Part shown: piece after piece, positions 27,407 through 36,275 of the stretch
Position numbering within the stretch: the stretch's first letter is position 1
How the letters are laid out: every line of letters starts with the position of its first letter
NCBI RefSeq assembly: GCF_014202695.1
Contig: NZ_JACHHH010000009.1
Coordinates: 1-64,000, forward strand
Length of the DNA: 64,000 bases
Direction of reading: 5' to 3'
Source of the DNA: Oribacterium sinus
GTDB taxonomy: Bacteria > Bacillota > Clostridia > Lachnospirales > Lachnospiraceae
Position numbers and translations under genes: made by a program
The notes under the pieces: generated by a model
The model's input: the letters and a program-made list of their open reading frames with translations, nothing else
Database searches by the model: none
Told to the model about the DNA's origin: nothing

Positions 27407-28376
27407 TTTAGAGTCCACAGACGTTTATGAGAACTTCGGCCTGGAATATTACTTAGCCGAAGAAAAGAAATTGGAAGATACGGTTTTCCTTTTCTGGAGA
27501 ACCACCCCTACCCTGATGCTGGGAAAATACCAAAACCTTGCGGAGGAGGTAAATCTCCCTTACGCCAGAGAGCAGAAGATGAATCTGGTACGGCGGATGA
27601 GCGGGGGAGGCACCATTTACACGGATTTGGGAGGCTGGCAGTTTACCTTTATCGACCGCTATAAGGAAGAGGGGATAGAGTTTAAAAAATACCTAAGCCC
27701 GGTACTGGATGCCTTGGCGAAGCTTTCCGTGAAAGCGGAATTTAACGGAAGAAACGACCTTTGTATCGAAGGACGAAAGTTTTCCGGCAATGCCCAGTAT
27801 CATCTTGGAGAAAGCATTGTCCACCACGGATCTCTGCTTTTTTCCACGGATATCGAGAAGATGGTGAATTCCACCAGGGTGGATGAGTACAAGATTATTT
27901 CCAAAAGTATCCAGTCGGTGCGGGAGAGAGTTTGTAACATCTCCGACCATTTGAAGGAGAAGATTTCCCCGGAGGACTTTAAGGAACTGATGGTTTCCGC
28001 CATTTTGGGAGAAGAGAATAAAGCCAATCGCCTGGAGCTTTCCAAGGAAGAAATTCTGAGAGTTAAGGAACTGGCCAAGACTCATTTTCAAAACTGGGAC
28101 AGTCTGTACGGAAAGAATCCGAAGTTCAATATGGAAAAGATTGGACGCTTCCCGGGGGGGAAGATGCATTTTTCCTTAGAGATTCAAAAGGGCAAAATAC
28201 AGGAAGCTTCTATTAGCGGAGATTTTTTCAGTACCCTGGATCCTGAGGAAATCAGTAAAGCTTTTGTAGGATTGGCTTTTGACCGGGATTCCCTTTTAAA
28301 GGGGCTTACGGAAAGAGGCTTGGAGGGAAAGCTTTATCGGATTTCCGTGTCTGAGATTGCGGATATGCTGGCCTAA
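27393..28376 (+). CDS. lipoate-protein ligase A-like protein (second copy)
   Basis: 327-residue paralogue of the 25082-26080 protein. It keeps VRRMSGGGTIYTDLG (TD where the first copy has HD), the lysine region EGRKFSGNAQ, and HHGSLLF plus a C-terminal domain. ATG 27393 follows GGAGG (27382-27386), inside the end of lipA. Two diverged ligases in one operon suggest split roles, for example lipoate versus octanoate, or ligase versus amidotransferase; which does which cannot be told from sequence alone. Confidence 0.88.
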   Translation: MVYIDLESTDVYENFGLEYYLAEEKKLEDTVFLFWRTTPTLMLGKYQNLAEEVNLPYAREQKMNLVRRMSGGGTIYTDLGGWQFTFIDRYKEEGIEFKKYLSPVLDALAKLSVKAEFNGRNDLCIEGRKFSGNAQYHLGESIVHHGSLLFSTDIEKMVNSTRVDEYKIISKSIQSVRERVCNISDHLKEKISPEDFKELMVSAILGEENKANRLELSKEEILRVKELAKTHFQNWDSLYGKNPKFNMEKIGRFPGGKMHFSLEIQKGKIQEASISGDFFSTLDPEEISKAFVGLAFDRDSLLKGLTERGLEGKLYRISVSEIADMLA

Positions 28377-28443
28377 AGGGCTTTGACGGACAAGCAGGCC
28401 GGTTGAACCGGAGAAAACACATATATTTTTATTTTTTTACACA

Positions 28444-28471
28444 TTGAAAAAGAAAAAAATTTTTTTATAAT
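28444..28471 (+). promoter_or_regulatory. promoter of the glycine cleavage operon
   Basis: TTGAAA (28444-28449), a 16-base spacer and a perfect TATAAT (28466-28471). The leader of about 100 bases to gcvT does not show the paired aptamers of a glycine riboswitch. Confidence 0.75.
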
Positions 28472-28576
28472 GAGTTATAGAGTAATTACTTTTTGCCCGA
28501 ATATTCTGATGTTAGGGGTCAGGGGATGGGGAAAAAGCATGATGATAAAATCACCATAAAACAAAGGAGGCAGTTT

Positions 28577-29668
28577 ATGGAATTAAAGACACCGTTGTAT
28601 GAAGCGCATGTGAAGGCAGGCGGAAAGATTGTTCCTTTCGCCGGATTTCTTCTCCCTGTTCAGTATGAGCAGAGTGGAGTCATCAAGGAACATATGGCTG
28701 TTCGAACCGAAGCCGGACTTTTCGACGTGTCCCACATGGGTGAGGTACTTTGCAAAGGAAAGGATGCATTGGCAAATCTTCAGAAGATTTTAACCAACAA
28801 TTTTGAGAACATGGTGGACGGACAGGCAAGATACAGCCTGATGTGTAATGAAAACGGCGGTGTGGTAGACGATTTAATCGTTTACAAGAAAGGAGACAAC
28901 GACTACTTTATCGTTGTAAATGCTGCCAACCGTGAGAAGGACTTTAACTGGATGGTACAGCATAAGTTCGGGGATGTGGAATTCACCAATGTATCCGATG
29001 ATTATGCCCAGATTGCCCTTCAAGGCCCTAAGGCTATGGATATTATCAGAAAGCTGACCTCCGAAGAAAATATTCCTCAGAAATATTACCATGCCGTATT
29101 TAATGCTACGGTTGACGGTATTCCCTGTATTGTTTCCAAGACCGGTTATACCGGAGAAGACGGTGTAGAGCTGTATCTGGACAGCAACAAGGCGGAGGAA
29201 ATGTGGGATAAGCTTTTGGCAGCAGGAAAAGAAGAGGGACTGATTCCCTGCGGACTTGGTGCCAGAGATACCCTTCGTATGGAAGCGGCTATGCCTCTCT
29301 ACGGTCATGAGATGGACGATGAAATCACTCCCCTTGAGACCGGATTAAAGTTTGCGGTAAAGATGGATAAGCCTGATTTTATCGGAAAGGCTGCTATTGA
29401 AGCTAAAGGAGAGCCGAAGATTAAGAGAGTCGGCCTGAAGGTTACCGGCAGAGGCATTATCCGCGAGCATCAGGACGTTTTGGCGGGAGATCAGGTGATT
29501 GGTCACACCACCTCCGGAACCCACTGCCCATTCTTAAACTATCCGGTAGGAATGGCATTAATCGATCCCAAGTATGCAGAGGTCGGTACTCAGCTTCAGG
29601 TAGACGTTCGGGGACGTAAGGTGGATGTAGAAGTGGTAGCGCTTCCCTTCTACAAGAGAGAGAAATAA
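28577..29668 (+). CDS. gcvT: glycine cleavage system aminomethyltransferase (T protein)
   Basis: 363-residue tetrahydrofolate-dependent enzyme that takes the aminomethyl group from the lipoyl arm of GcvH and releases ammonia and methylene-THF. It begins KTPLYEAHVKAGGKIVPF, and has FDVSHMGEV, GYTGEDGVELY and GLGARDTLRMEAAMPLYG. ATG 28577 follows AAAGGAGG; the longer frame upstream lacks a site. First gene of gcvT-H-PA-PB-lpd. Confidence 0.96.
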   Translation: MELKTPLYEAHVKAGGKIVPFAGFLLPVQYEQSGVIKEHMAVRTEAGLFDVSHMGEVLCKGKDALANLQKILTNNFENMVDGQARYSLMCNENGGVVDDLIVYKKGDNDYFIVVNAANREKDFNWMVQHKFGDVEFTNVSDDYAQIALQGPKAMDIIRKLTSEENIPQKYYHAVFNATVDGIPCIVSKTGYTGEDGVELYLDSNKAEEMWDKLLAAGKEEGLIPCGLGARDTLRMEAAMPLYGHEMDDEITPLETGLKFAVKMDKPDFIGKAAIEAKGEPKIKRVGLKVTGRGIIREHQDVLAGDQVIGHTTSGTHCPFLNYPVGMALIDPKYAEVGTQLQVDVRGRKVDVEVVALPFYKREK

Positions 29669-29819
29669 AAGCAAAACATTTTTCAAGAGAGAGATTGCAG
29701 GATTTAGGCGCAATACTCGAAGAAAGGCAAATTTTTAAAATCAGATTTTCTTCCGGGAAGATCTATTTTATAAAGAAAACGGTTTAATCAACACTACTTA
29801 TTTTAAGGAGGAAAAAAAG

Positions 29820-30194
29820 ATGGCAGTTCAGAAGGGATTACTTTATTCCAAGGATCACGAGTGGGTAAAGGAAGAAGGCGGAGAGTTCGTGGTAGGAATC
29901 ACAGACTATGCCCAGTCCGAGTTAGGAGATTTGGTTTTTGTAAATCTTCCTGAAGAAGGGGACAGTGTAACTAAGGGAGAGGCTTTCTCTGACGTAGAGT
30001 CTGTAAAGGCTGTTTCCGATGTATTGTCTCCATTAACCGGTGTGGTTAGTGCAATCAATGAGGCTGTTTTGGATGCTCCCGAAAGCATCAACAGCTCTCC
30101 CTATGAGGCTTGGTTCGTAAAGGTAAAGGATGTTACAGAGAAGGAAGAGCTTCTTTCCGCAGAAGAGTATGAGGAGTTCTTAAAGACACTGTAA
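29820..30194 (+). CDS. gcvH: glycine cleavage system H protein (lipoyl carrier)
   Basis: 124-residue lipoyl carrier that moves the aminomethyl group between the P and T proteins. Family motifs: [21 protein letters not shown] and ESVKAVSD with lipoyl Lys63. AAGGAGG precedes ATG 29820. The 151-base gap from gcvT shows no clear element. Confidence 0.96.
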   Translation: MAVQKGLLYSKDHEWVKEEGGEFVVGITDYAQSELGDLVFVNLPEEGDSVTKGEAFSDVESVKAVSDVLSPLTGVVSAINEAVLDAPESINSSPYEAWFVKVKDVTEKEELLSAEEYEEFLKTL

Positions 30195-30223
30195 AGAGAT
30201 AGCATGAAGATTCTTCCGACGAA

Positions 30224-30257
30224 GAGGATAGAATGGAGAAAAAGGAGTTCTATCCTC
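30224..30257 (+). other. hairpin between gcvH and gcvPA
   Basis: GAGGATAGAA (30224-30233) and TTCTATCCTC (30248-30257) are perfect 10-bp arms with a 14-base loop. No T-run follows, so it is more likely an mRNA stability or processing stem than a terminator. Confidence 0.6.
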
Positions 30258-30296
30258 TAAAGAGAAGAAACTATCCGAAAGAAAGGTGGTGGACTT

Positions 30297-31610
30297 ATGG
30301 GAAAATACATTCCCAATACCGACGCGGAGCAGAAGGCGATGCTGCAGGAAAGCGGTTTTTCTTCCTTTGATGATCTGTTTAGAGACATTCCACAGGAAGT
30401 AAAATTAAAAGGCGAGCTTTCTATTCCTGCCGGTTTATCCGAGTTGGAAGTACGTAGAGATATGTCTGCATTGGCAAACAAAAACGTAGTGTTCCCGGTT
30501 ATCTTCAGAGGTGCCGGAGCATATCGTCATTTTATTCCCTCTATCGTAAAGAGCGTGATTGGTAAAGAGAATTTCTTGACGGCATATACCCCGTATCAGG
30601 CAGAGACCAGCCAAGGTATTTTACAATCTATTTTTGAATATCAGACCATGATCTGCGACTTGACCGGCATGGACGTATCCAATGCTTCCGTTTATGACGG
30701 GGCTGAGGCTGCGGCTGAGGCAGTAGCAATGTGCAGAGAGAGAAAGAGAAGCAAGGCTTTGATTTCCGCTCTGATGCATCCGGACACGATTTCAACCATC
30801 AAGACCTATTGTCATGGTAATGGTATGCAGGTAGAGATTATTCCGGAGAAGGACGGTGTGACAGACGTGGAGGCTTTGAAGGCTAAGGCAGATGCGGAAT
30901 CTGCTGTAGTTTTCATCCAGCATCCGAATTTCTACGGCAATCTGGAAGATGCAGAGAAGATTGGAGAGATTGCTCATGAGGTAGGGGCAAAGTTTGCTAT
31001 GAGCGTAAATCCCATTTCTCTTGGTGTTCTTAAGACTCCCAGGGAGTATGGAGCGGATGTTGCGGTCGGTGACGGACAGCCTTTAGGACTTCCCATTGCT
31101 TTCGGAGGACCTTACCTTGGATTCATGGCATCCACTGATGCGATGAAGAGAAATCTTCCCGGAAGAATCGTAGGAGCTACAGAGGATCATCAGGGAAGAA
31201 CCGGTTATGTATTGACTCTGCAGGCCAGAGAGCAGCATATCCGTAGAGAAAAGGCTTCCAGTAATGTATGTTCCAACCAGGCACTTTGTGCTTTAGCTGT
31301 TGGCGTTTACCTTGCAGCAGTAGGTAAGGAAGGCTTAAAAGAAGCGGCAAGTCTTTCTACCTCCAAGGCTCATTATTTGGCCAAGGAATTAGAAAAGATC
31401 GGCTTTAAGCCACAGTATAAGGCGGATTTCTTCAATGAATTCGTAACAGAGTCCGACCTGTCCTCTAAGAAGGCATTGGATGCTTTAGAGAAGGAAGGTA
31501 TCCTTGGCGGATATCCTCTGGATGATAAGAGAATTCTATGGTGCTGTACGGAAGTTAATGATAAGGCTTCCATGGACCGTGTAGTAGAAATCTTAAAGGA
31601 GGTGAAGTAA
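30297..31610 (+). CDS. gcvPA: glycine dehydrogenase (decarboxylating) subunit 1
   Basis: 437-residue N-terminal half of the split glycine decarboxylase (P protein), which with subunit 2 decarboxylates glycine onto the lipoyl arm of GcvH. Typical stretches are MGKYIPNTDAEQ, FRGAGAYRHFIPS and FLTAYTPYQAETSQG. Its stop overlaps the next start (TAATG). The split form is usual in Firmicutes. Confidence 0.96.
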   Translation: MGKYIPNTDAEQKAMLQESGFSSFDDLFRDIPQEVKLKGELSIPAGLSELEVRRDMSALANKNVVFPVIFRGAGAYRHFIPSIVKSVIGKENFLTAYTPYQAETSQGILQSIFEYQTMICDLTGMDVSNASVYDGAEAAAEAVAMCRERKRSKALISALMHPDTISTIKTYCHGNGMQVEIIPEKDGVTDVEALKAKADAESAVVFIQHPNFYGNLEDAEKIGEIAHEVGAKFAMSVNPISLGVLKTPREYGADVAVGDGQPLGLPIAFGGPYLGFMASTDAMKRNLPGRIVGATEDHQGRTGYVLTLQAREQHIRREKASSNVCSNQALCALAVGVYLAAVGKEGLKEAASLSTSKAHYLAKELEKIGFKPQYKADFFNEFVTESDLSSKKALDALEKEGILGGYPLDDKRILWCCTEVNDKASMDRVVEILKEVK

Positions 31611-33037
31611 TGCTTATTTTCGAGAAAAGCAAATCCGGCAGACATTGCAGTTTGTTCCCTCCCTGTGATGTGGAAGTGGTAGATGTTCCTGCAAAGGATC
31701 AAAGAAAGGCTGAATTACATTTGCCGGAGCTGTCAGAGACAGAAATCAGCAGACATTACACAGAGCTTGCTAAAAAGTGTAGAGGTGTAAACGACGGCTT
31801 CTATCCTTTAGGTTCCTGCACCATGAAGTACAATCCGAAGATTAATGATGATATGGCATCTTTACCCGGTTTTGCAGAGGTTCATCCCTTGCAGCCGGAG
31901 CATACCGTACAGGGTTGCCTTTCCGTAATCCAGGAGATTGAAACCCTTCTTTGTGAAGTAACCGGTATGGATCGTTTAACGGTTCAGCCTGCAGCAGGTG
32001 CTCACGGTGAGTTCACCGGAATCATGCTGATTAAGGCTTACCATGAGAGCAGAGGGGATTTTAAGAGAAATAAGATTATTATTCCTGACGCTGCTCACGG
32101 AACTAACCCTGCTACTGCAACCATGGCGGATTATAAGGTAGTAACCATTCCTTCCAATGAGCACGGCTGTGTAGATATGGAGAAATTCAAGGCAGTTTTA
32201 GGGGATGATGTTGCCGGCTTGATGCTGACCAACCCCAATACCGTAGGTATTTTCGATGAAAATATCTTAGAGATTACCAAGTTAATCCATGATTGCGGCG
32301 GATTAAACTATTATGACGGTGCTAACTTAAACGCTATCATGGGCGTTGTTCGTCCCGGAGACATGGGATTTGACGTTATTCACTTGAATCTTCATAAGAC
32401 CTTCTCCACACCTCACGGCGGCGGAGGCCCCGGAAGTGGAGTTGTTGGATGTAAGAAGCTTCTTGCTGATTTCATGCCCGGATATCTGGTTGACGGAGAT
32501 GCAGTGAAGAAGTTTGTGAAGGCTCCAAAGTCTATTGGAGACATGAAGGCCTTCTACGGAAACTTCCTGGTAGTGGTTAGGGCATTAACCTATATCAAGA
32601 CCTTAGGAAAAGAAGGAATTCCACAGGCTAGTAAGAATGCGGTGCTGAATGCCAACTACATGATGAATAAGCTGAAGGATCTCTATACCATGGCTTATGA
32701 TCAGATTTGTATGCATGAGTTCGTTATGAGCTTAGAGGATCTTAAGCAAAAGACAGGGGTTTCTGCAATGGACGTTGCCAAAGCTCTGTTGGATAACGGA
32801 ATGCATCCGCCTACAATGTACTTCCCGCTTATCGTTCATGAAGCTTTGATGATTGAGCCTACAGAGACAGAGTCCAAGGAAACTTTGGATGATGCTGTAG
32901 CTGTTTTCAGAAAGCTTTATGAGGAAGCTCAGACCAATCCACAGGCGCTTCATGATGCTCCTGTAACTACTCCGGTAGGAAGATTGGATGAAGTAAAGGC
33001 AGCAAGAGAGCCGGTACTTCGTTATGAGTGGAAGTAA
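31610..33037 (+). CDS. gcvPB: glycine dehydrogenase (decarboxylating) subunit 2
   Basis: 475-residue PLP-binding half of glycine decarboxylase. The cofactor lysine is Lys263 in LNLHKTFSTPHGGGGPG; PLGSCTMKYNPK and DAAHGTNPATA are further family marks. The start ATG 31610 is coupled to gcvPA through TAATG. Confidence 0.96.
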   Translation: MLIFEKSKSGRHCSLFPPCDVEVVDVPAKDQRKAELHLPELSETEISRHYTELAKKCRGVNDGFYPLGSCTMKYNPKINDDMASLPGFAEVHPLQPEHTVQGCLSVIQEIETLLCEVTGMDRLTVQPAAGAHGEFTGIMLIKAYHESRGDFKRNKIIIPDAAHGTNPATATMADYKVVTIPSNEHGCVDMEKFKAVLGDDVAGLMLTNPNTVGIFDENILEITKLIHDCGGLNYYDGANLNAIMGVVRPGDMGFDVIHLNLHKTFSTPHGGGGPGSGVVGCKKLLADFMPGYLVDGDAVKKFVKAPKSIGDMKAFYGNFLVVVRALTYIKTLGKEGIPQASKNAVLNANYMMNKLKDLYTMAYDQICMHEFVMSLEDLKQKTGVSAMDVAKALLDNGMHPPTMYFPLIVHEALMIEPTETESKETLDDAVAVFRKLYEEAQTNPQALHDAPVTTPVGRLDEVKAAREPVLRYEWK

Positions 33038-33053
33038 AATAAAGTAGATTTTC

Positions 33054-33155
33054 AGAGAGCTGTTATATAAAGATCAAGGAGAGGGGGAATAAAGCTTCCT
33101 TGGGGTAGCGAATGTCCCCTCTCTTCTTAGGAAAAGTCTTTATGTAACAGCTCTC
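33054..33155 (+). other. ~100-nt extended hairpin between gcvPB and lpd
   Basis: AGAGAGCTGTTATATAAAGA (33054-33073) pairs with 33137-33155 with one mismatch. Nested inside, GAGAGGGG (33079-33086) pairs with CCCCTCTC (33116-33123). No T-tract follows. It could modulate the amount of lpd relative to gcv mRNA. Confidence 0.6.
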
Positions 33156-33201
33156 CTTGCTAAAAAAGCGAAAACATTGAATAGTAGGGAGAATAAAAGA
33201 T

Positions 33202-34599
33202 ATGAATTATGATGTGATTATCATAGGAGCCGGTCCAGGCGGATATGTAGCGGCATTAAAGTCCGCAAAGCTGGGCTTTAAGACAGCTGTGGTAGAGAAG
33301 GACAGAGTGGGAGGAACCTGCTTAAACAGAGGCTGTATTCCTACAAAGGCCATGGTTCATGCCACTGAGCTTTACAGAGAAATGCAAAATGCAAAGGAGT
33401 ACGGTATTTTTGCCGAGAATATTTCCTATGACTACGGCAAGATTTTGGAATATAAGCAGGACATTATCGATAAGCTGGTAGGCGGAGTGGAGCAGCTCTT
33501 TAAGTCCAACGGCATCGATTACCTGAAGGGGCTGGGAACTTTAGAGAAAGACGGTTCCGTTACCGTAAGCGGTGGAGAAGGAGCAGGAAATTATCAGGCG
33601 AAGCATGTGATTTTGGCTGTTGGATCCAAGCCTGCCTTAGTACCGATTCCGGGACTGGATAGTGAAGGAGTATTAACCAGTGATGAGCTCTTCCAATTAC
33701 AGGAAGTACCCAAGAGCTTAAGCATCATTGGCGGAGGAGTAATCGGTGTGGAGTTTGCTTCCATTTTCGCCTCCTTAGGAACCAAGGTTACCATTCTGGA
33801 GGCTCTGCCCAGTATTCTGGCCAACATGGATAAGGATATTTCTCAGAATTTGAAGCTGATTTTAAAGAAGAGAGGCATCGATATCCATACCTCCGTTAAG
33901 GTAGAGAAGGTGGAAAAGGAAGCAGAGGGCGTTTCCTGCTTCTATACCGAGAAGGATGAGCCGGTAAAAGTAACATCTCAGTATGTGCTTTGTGCAGTGG
34001 GCCGTGTGCCCAATACCCAGGGACTCTTCGGAGAAGGGGTTGAACTGGAAATGGAGAGAGGCCGAGTAGTGGTAGACGAGCACTTTAAGACCTCCATGGA
34101 CAATGTTTATGCCATCGGAGACCTGATTAAGGGCTTACAGCTTGCCCACCTTGCTTCCGCACAGGGCATATGCCTTTTGGAGGAGCTGGCAGGACACAAA
34201 AGAAGCATTGACTTAAATGTGGTACCGGGCTGCGTTTACACCTCACCGGAAATAGCCTCCGTTGGAATTACCGAGGCCATCGCCAAGGAGCAGGGCTTAG
34301 AAATCAATGTTGGCAAGTTCATGATGAGCGGAAACGGAAAATCCATGATTTCCAAGGAAGAGCGTGGATTTATCAAGATTCTGTCCGACAGCAAGAGTCA
34401 TGCGGTTGTAGGTGTGCAGATGATGTGCGCAAGAGCAACGGATATGATTGGAGAGTTTGGCAATGCTGTGGCAAATGGATTCACCGTTGAACAGCTGCTG
34501 AAGGCTATGAGAGCTCACCCAACCTACAATGAAGGTGTGGGAGAGGCTTTGGAGGATGTATTCGGAGAGGCTGTACATTCCGTACCGAAGAAGAAATAG
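33202..34599 (+). CDS. lpd: dihydrolipoyl dehydrogenase (L protein)
   Basis: 465-residue FAD/NAD flavoprotein that reoxidises the dihydrolipoyl arm of GcvH. The N-terminal GAGPGG is the FAD motif, GGTCLNRGCIPTK holds the redox cysteines, GGGVIGVEFAS is the NAD motif, YAIGDL the second FAD contact, and AHPTYNEGVGEAL the C-terminal His-Glu pair. Last gene of the glycine cleavage cluster; a large palindrome ending in T6 follows at once. Confidence 0.95.
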   Translation: MNYDVIIIGAGPGGYVAALKSAKLGFKTAVVEKDRVGGTCLNRGCIPTKAMVHATELYREMQNAKEYGIFAENISYDYGKILEYKQDIIDKLVGGVEQLFKSNGIDYLKGLGTLEKDGSVTVSGGEGAGNYQAKHVILAVGSKPALVPIPGLDSEGVLTSDELFQLQEVPKSLSIIGGGVIGVEFASIFASLGTKVTILEALPSILANMDKDISQNLKLILKKRGIDIHTSVKVEKVEKEAEGVSCFYTEKDEPVKVTSQYVLCAVGRVPNTQGLFGEGVELEMERGRVVVDEHFKTSMDNVYAIGDLIKGLQLAHLASAQGICLLEELAGHKRSIDLNVVPGCVYTSPEIASVGITEAIAKEQGLEINVGKFMMSGNGKSMISKEERGFIKILSDSKSHAVVGVQMMCARATDMIGEFGNAVANGFTVEQLLKAMRAHPTYNEGVGEALEDVFGEAVHSVPKKK

Positions 34600-34606
34600 T
34601 TTAAAT

Positions 34607-34816
34607 AGAGAACTGTGAATAGTCAGCTGACTTTAAGCGCTTTTCGCAGGATAGCTTTGGAATCGGGGGCACGCTCCCGCTAACCTCGCCTCACAGGGGT
34701 TCTAAGCTTTTATAAGACAAAAGCTAAGAACCCGTGGGCTCAGATTGCCCCGTATTCCAAAGCAATCCTGCTGAAAAGCTAGCCTAAGTATTGCTCTGTT
34801 CGCAGTTCTCTTTTTT
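34607..34816. repeat. large imperfect palindrome, copy A (possible giant terminator)
   Basis: The outer arms GAGAACTG (34608-34615) / CAGTTCTC (34803-34810) are directly followed by T6. Further in, GCAGGATAGCTTTGGAAT pairs with ATTCCAAAGCAATCCTGC with one mismatch, GGGGGCA with TGCCCC, and GGGTTCTAAGCTTTT with AAAAGCTAAGAACCC at the tip. The inner core GGCACGCTCCCGCTA...TCGCC and GGGCTCAGA...CCCCGTATTC is shared with copies B (34892-35096) and C (55002-55181). It lies just after lpd. Confidence 0.85.
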
Positions 34817-34891
34817 AAACTGGAAAGAGCTCCCTAAAAGATGATTCAGAACAGGATGTGATCGTCTTCGCCTAGACACCGATTATGAATA

Positions 34892-35096
34892 AAAAGTGGC
34901 TGTAAAATCAAAATAATTTTCTAAGCAATATAGGTCTGAACTTGGGGCACGCTCTCGCTAGCTTCGCCACGTATCGGATACTAAGCGAAAAACTTCGTTT
35001 CACTTGTTTTTCGCAAGTACCGACGGGCTCAGACTACCCCGTATTCAGACCTATATTGCCGAAAATTTCTTTATTTTGATTTTTACAGCCACTTTT
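34892..35096. repeat. large imperfect palindrome, copy B
   Basis: The outer arms AAAAGTGGCTGTAAAA (from 34892) and its complement ending at 35096 pair with few mismatches. The middle stem GCAATATAGGTCTGAA / TTCAGACCTATATTGC is perfect over 16 bp. The core GGGGCACGCTCTCGCTA...TCGCC and ACGGGCTCAGACTACCCC matches copies A and C. It ends 2 bases from the 3' end of the minus-strand glycerate kinase gene. With copy A it fills most of the 499-base gap 34600-35098; 34817-34891 shows nothing else. Confidence 0.85.
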
Positions 35097-35098
35097 CT

Positions 35099-36268
35099 TT
35101 ATTGCTTTTTATGCCGCAGATGGTAGAGCCTTATCACCTGTTCAACGGTGTCCTCTAAATTTCTACGAGCAGTTTCTTTTTCCATAGCTTCTTCCAAAGT
35201 GCTGATTCCTCTAAGTATGGGGAAGTAGGCATCTATTCCGGCTTGGTTGCAGGCTTTTGCTCCTTCTGTAACGGCTCCTGCAAAGGCTATCACCGGAATT
35301 CCCTGTTCTTTAGCCAGCTTTGCTACACCAATTGGGGCTTTTCCCATGGCGGATTGTTCGTCCAACCTTCCTTCTCCGGTGATCACAAGATCAGCTCCCT
35401 GCATTTTCTCGGAAAGCCCGGTTTCTTCCAAAATCAAGGAAACTCCGGATTTTAATTCTCCTTGAAGAAAACTGCGAAAGGCAAATCCCAACCCTCCGGC
35501 GGCTCCGGAGCCCGGAGTTTCCGGATTGGCGGCAGGGTTATATTCTTTTACAAGCTCGCTATAACGCTTTATCCAAAGATCCATTTGAGAGAGCAGTTCC
35601 TTGTTTCCGCCCTTTTGGAATCCATAGACAAGACTTGCTCCATTTTCCCCGTATAGAGGATTCTCCACATCACAGGCAATCTGGAAGGAACATTGTAATA
35701 AGCCCTCAGGTACAGAAGTAGCATCTATTCTAGCCAAGTCTTTCAGGCCTTCTCCGATAGGGCAGATTTCTTCTCCGTTCTCTTTGCTAAAACGAAAGCC
35801 TAAAGCGCTTAACATTCCTATTCCACCGTCATTTGTGGCAGAACCGCCGATTCCGATTAAAAAGCGTCTGCAACCCTTGTGGTAGGCATCTAAAATCATT
35901 TCTCCCACCCCGTAGCTGCTAGTCTTTAACGGACTTCTTTTCTCCGGAGCAACTAAGGTAATGCCGGAAGCTTGGGACATTTCCATGACAGCAAGCTTCC
36001 CATCTTTCGGAGAATATTGCGAGTCTGAGAGAATACCATAATGAGCTTCCACTTCCTGAAATAAGGGTCCCTTTACTCTGACTGTTTCCAAGCTTCCTCC
36101 TAAGGCTTCCACCAGCGTTTCCACTGTGCCTTCCCCTCCGTCTGCCAGAGGAGAAATCAAAACCTCCGCATCAGGAATTACCCGTAAAATACCGCTTTTT
36201 ATGGCTTCGCCCGCTTCTTTGGAGGAGAGGCTGCCTTTGAAGGAATCTATAGCAATAAGGATTTTCAT
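35099..36268 (-). CDS. glycerate 2-kinase
   Basis: 389-residue enzyme of the GlxK/GarK family that phosphorylates D-glycerate. It begins KILIAIDSFKGSLSS and has SPLADGGEGT, IGIGGSATNDGG and VITGEGRLDEQSAMGK, all diagnostic. The start lies only 7 bases after the stop of the LRR surface protein gene, with no strong ribosome site, so translation may depend on that gene. The pairing with a surface protein is odd and says little about function. Confidence 0.93.
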   Translation of the reverse strand: MKILIAIDSFKGSLSSKEAGEAIKSGILRVIPDAEVLISPLADGGEGTVETLVEALGGSLETVRVKGPLFQEVEAHYGILSDSQYSPKDGKLAVMEMSQASGITLVAPEKRSPLKTSSYGVGEMILDAYHKGCRRFLIGIGGSATNDGGIGMLSALGFRFSKENGEEICPIGEGLKDLARIDATSVPEGLLQCSFQIACDVENPLYGENGASLVYGFQKGGNKELLSQMDLWIKRYSELVKEYNPAANPETPGSGAAGGLGFAFRSFLQGELKSGVSLILEETGLSEKMQGADLVITGEGRLDEQSAMGKAPIGVAKLAKEQGIPVIAFAGAVTEGAKACNQAGIDAYFPILRGISTLEEAMEKETARRNLEDTVEQVIRLYHLRHKKQ

Positions 36269-36275
36269 AATTTGT

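Noticed and set aside
28377-28576. Glycine riboswitch before gcvT
   Set aside because: The leader after the promoter is only ~100 bases and lacks the paired conserved glycine-aptamer motifs; no terminator/antiterminator pair is visible.
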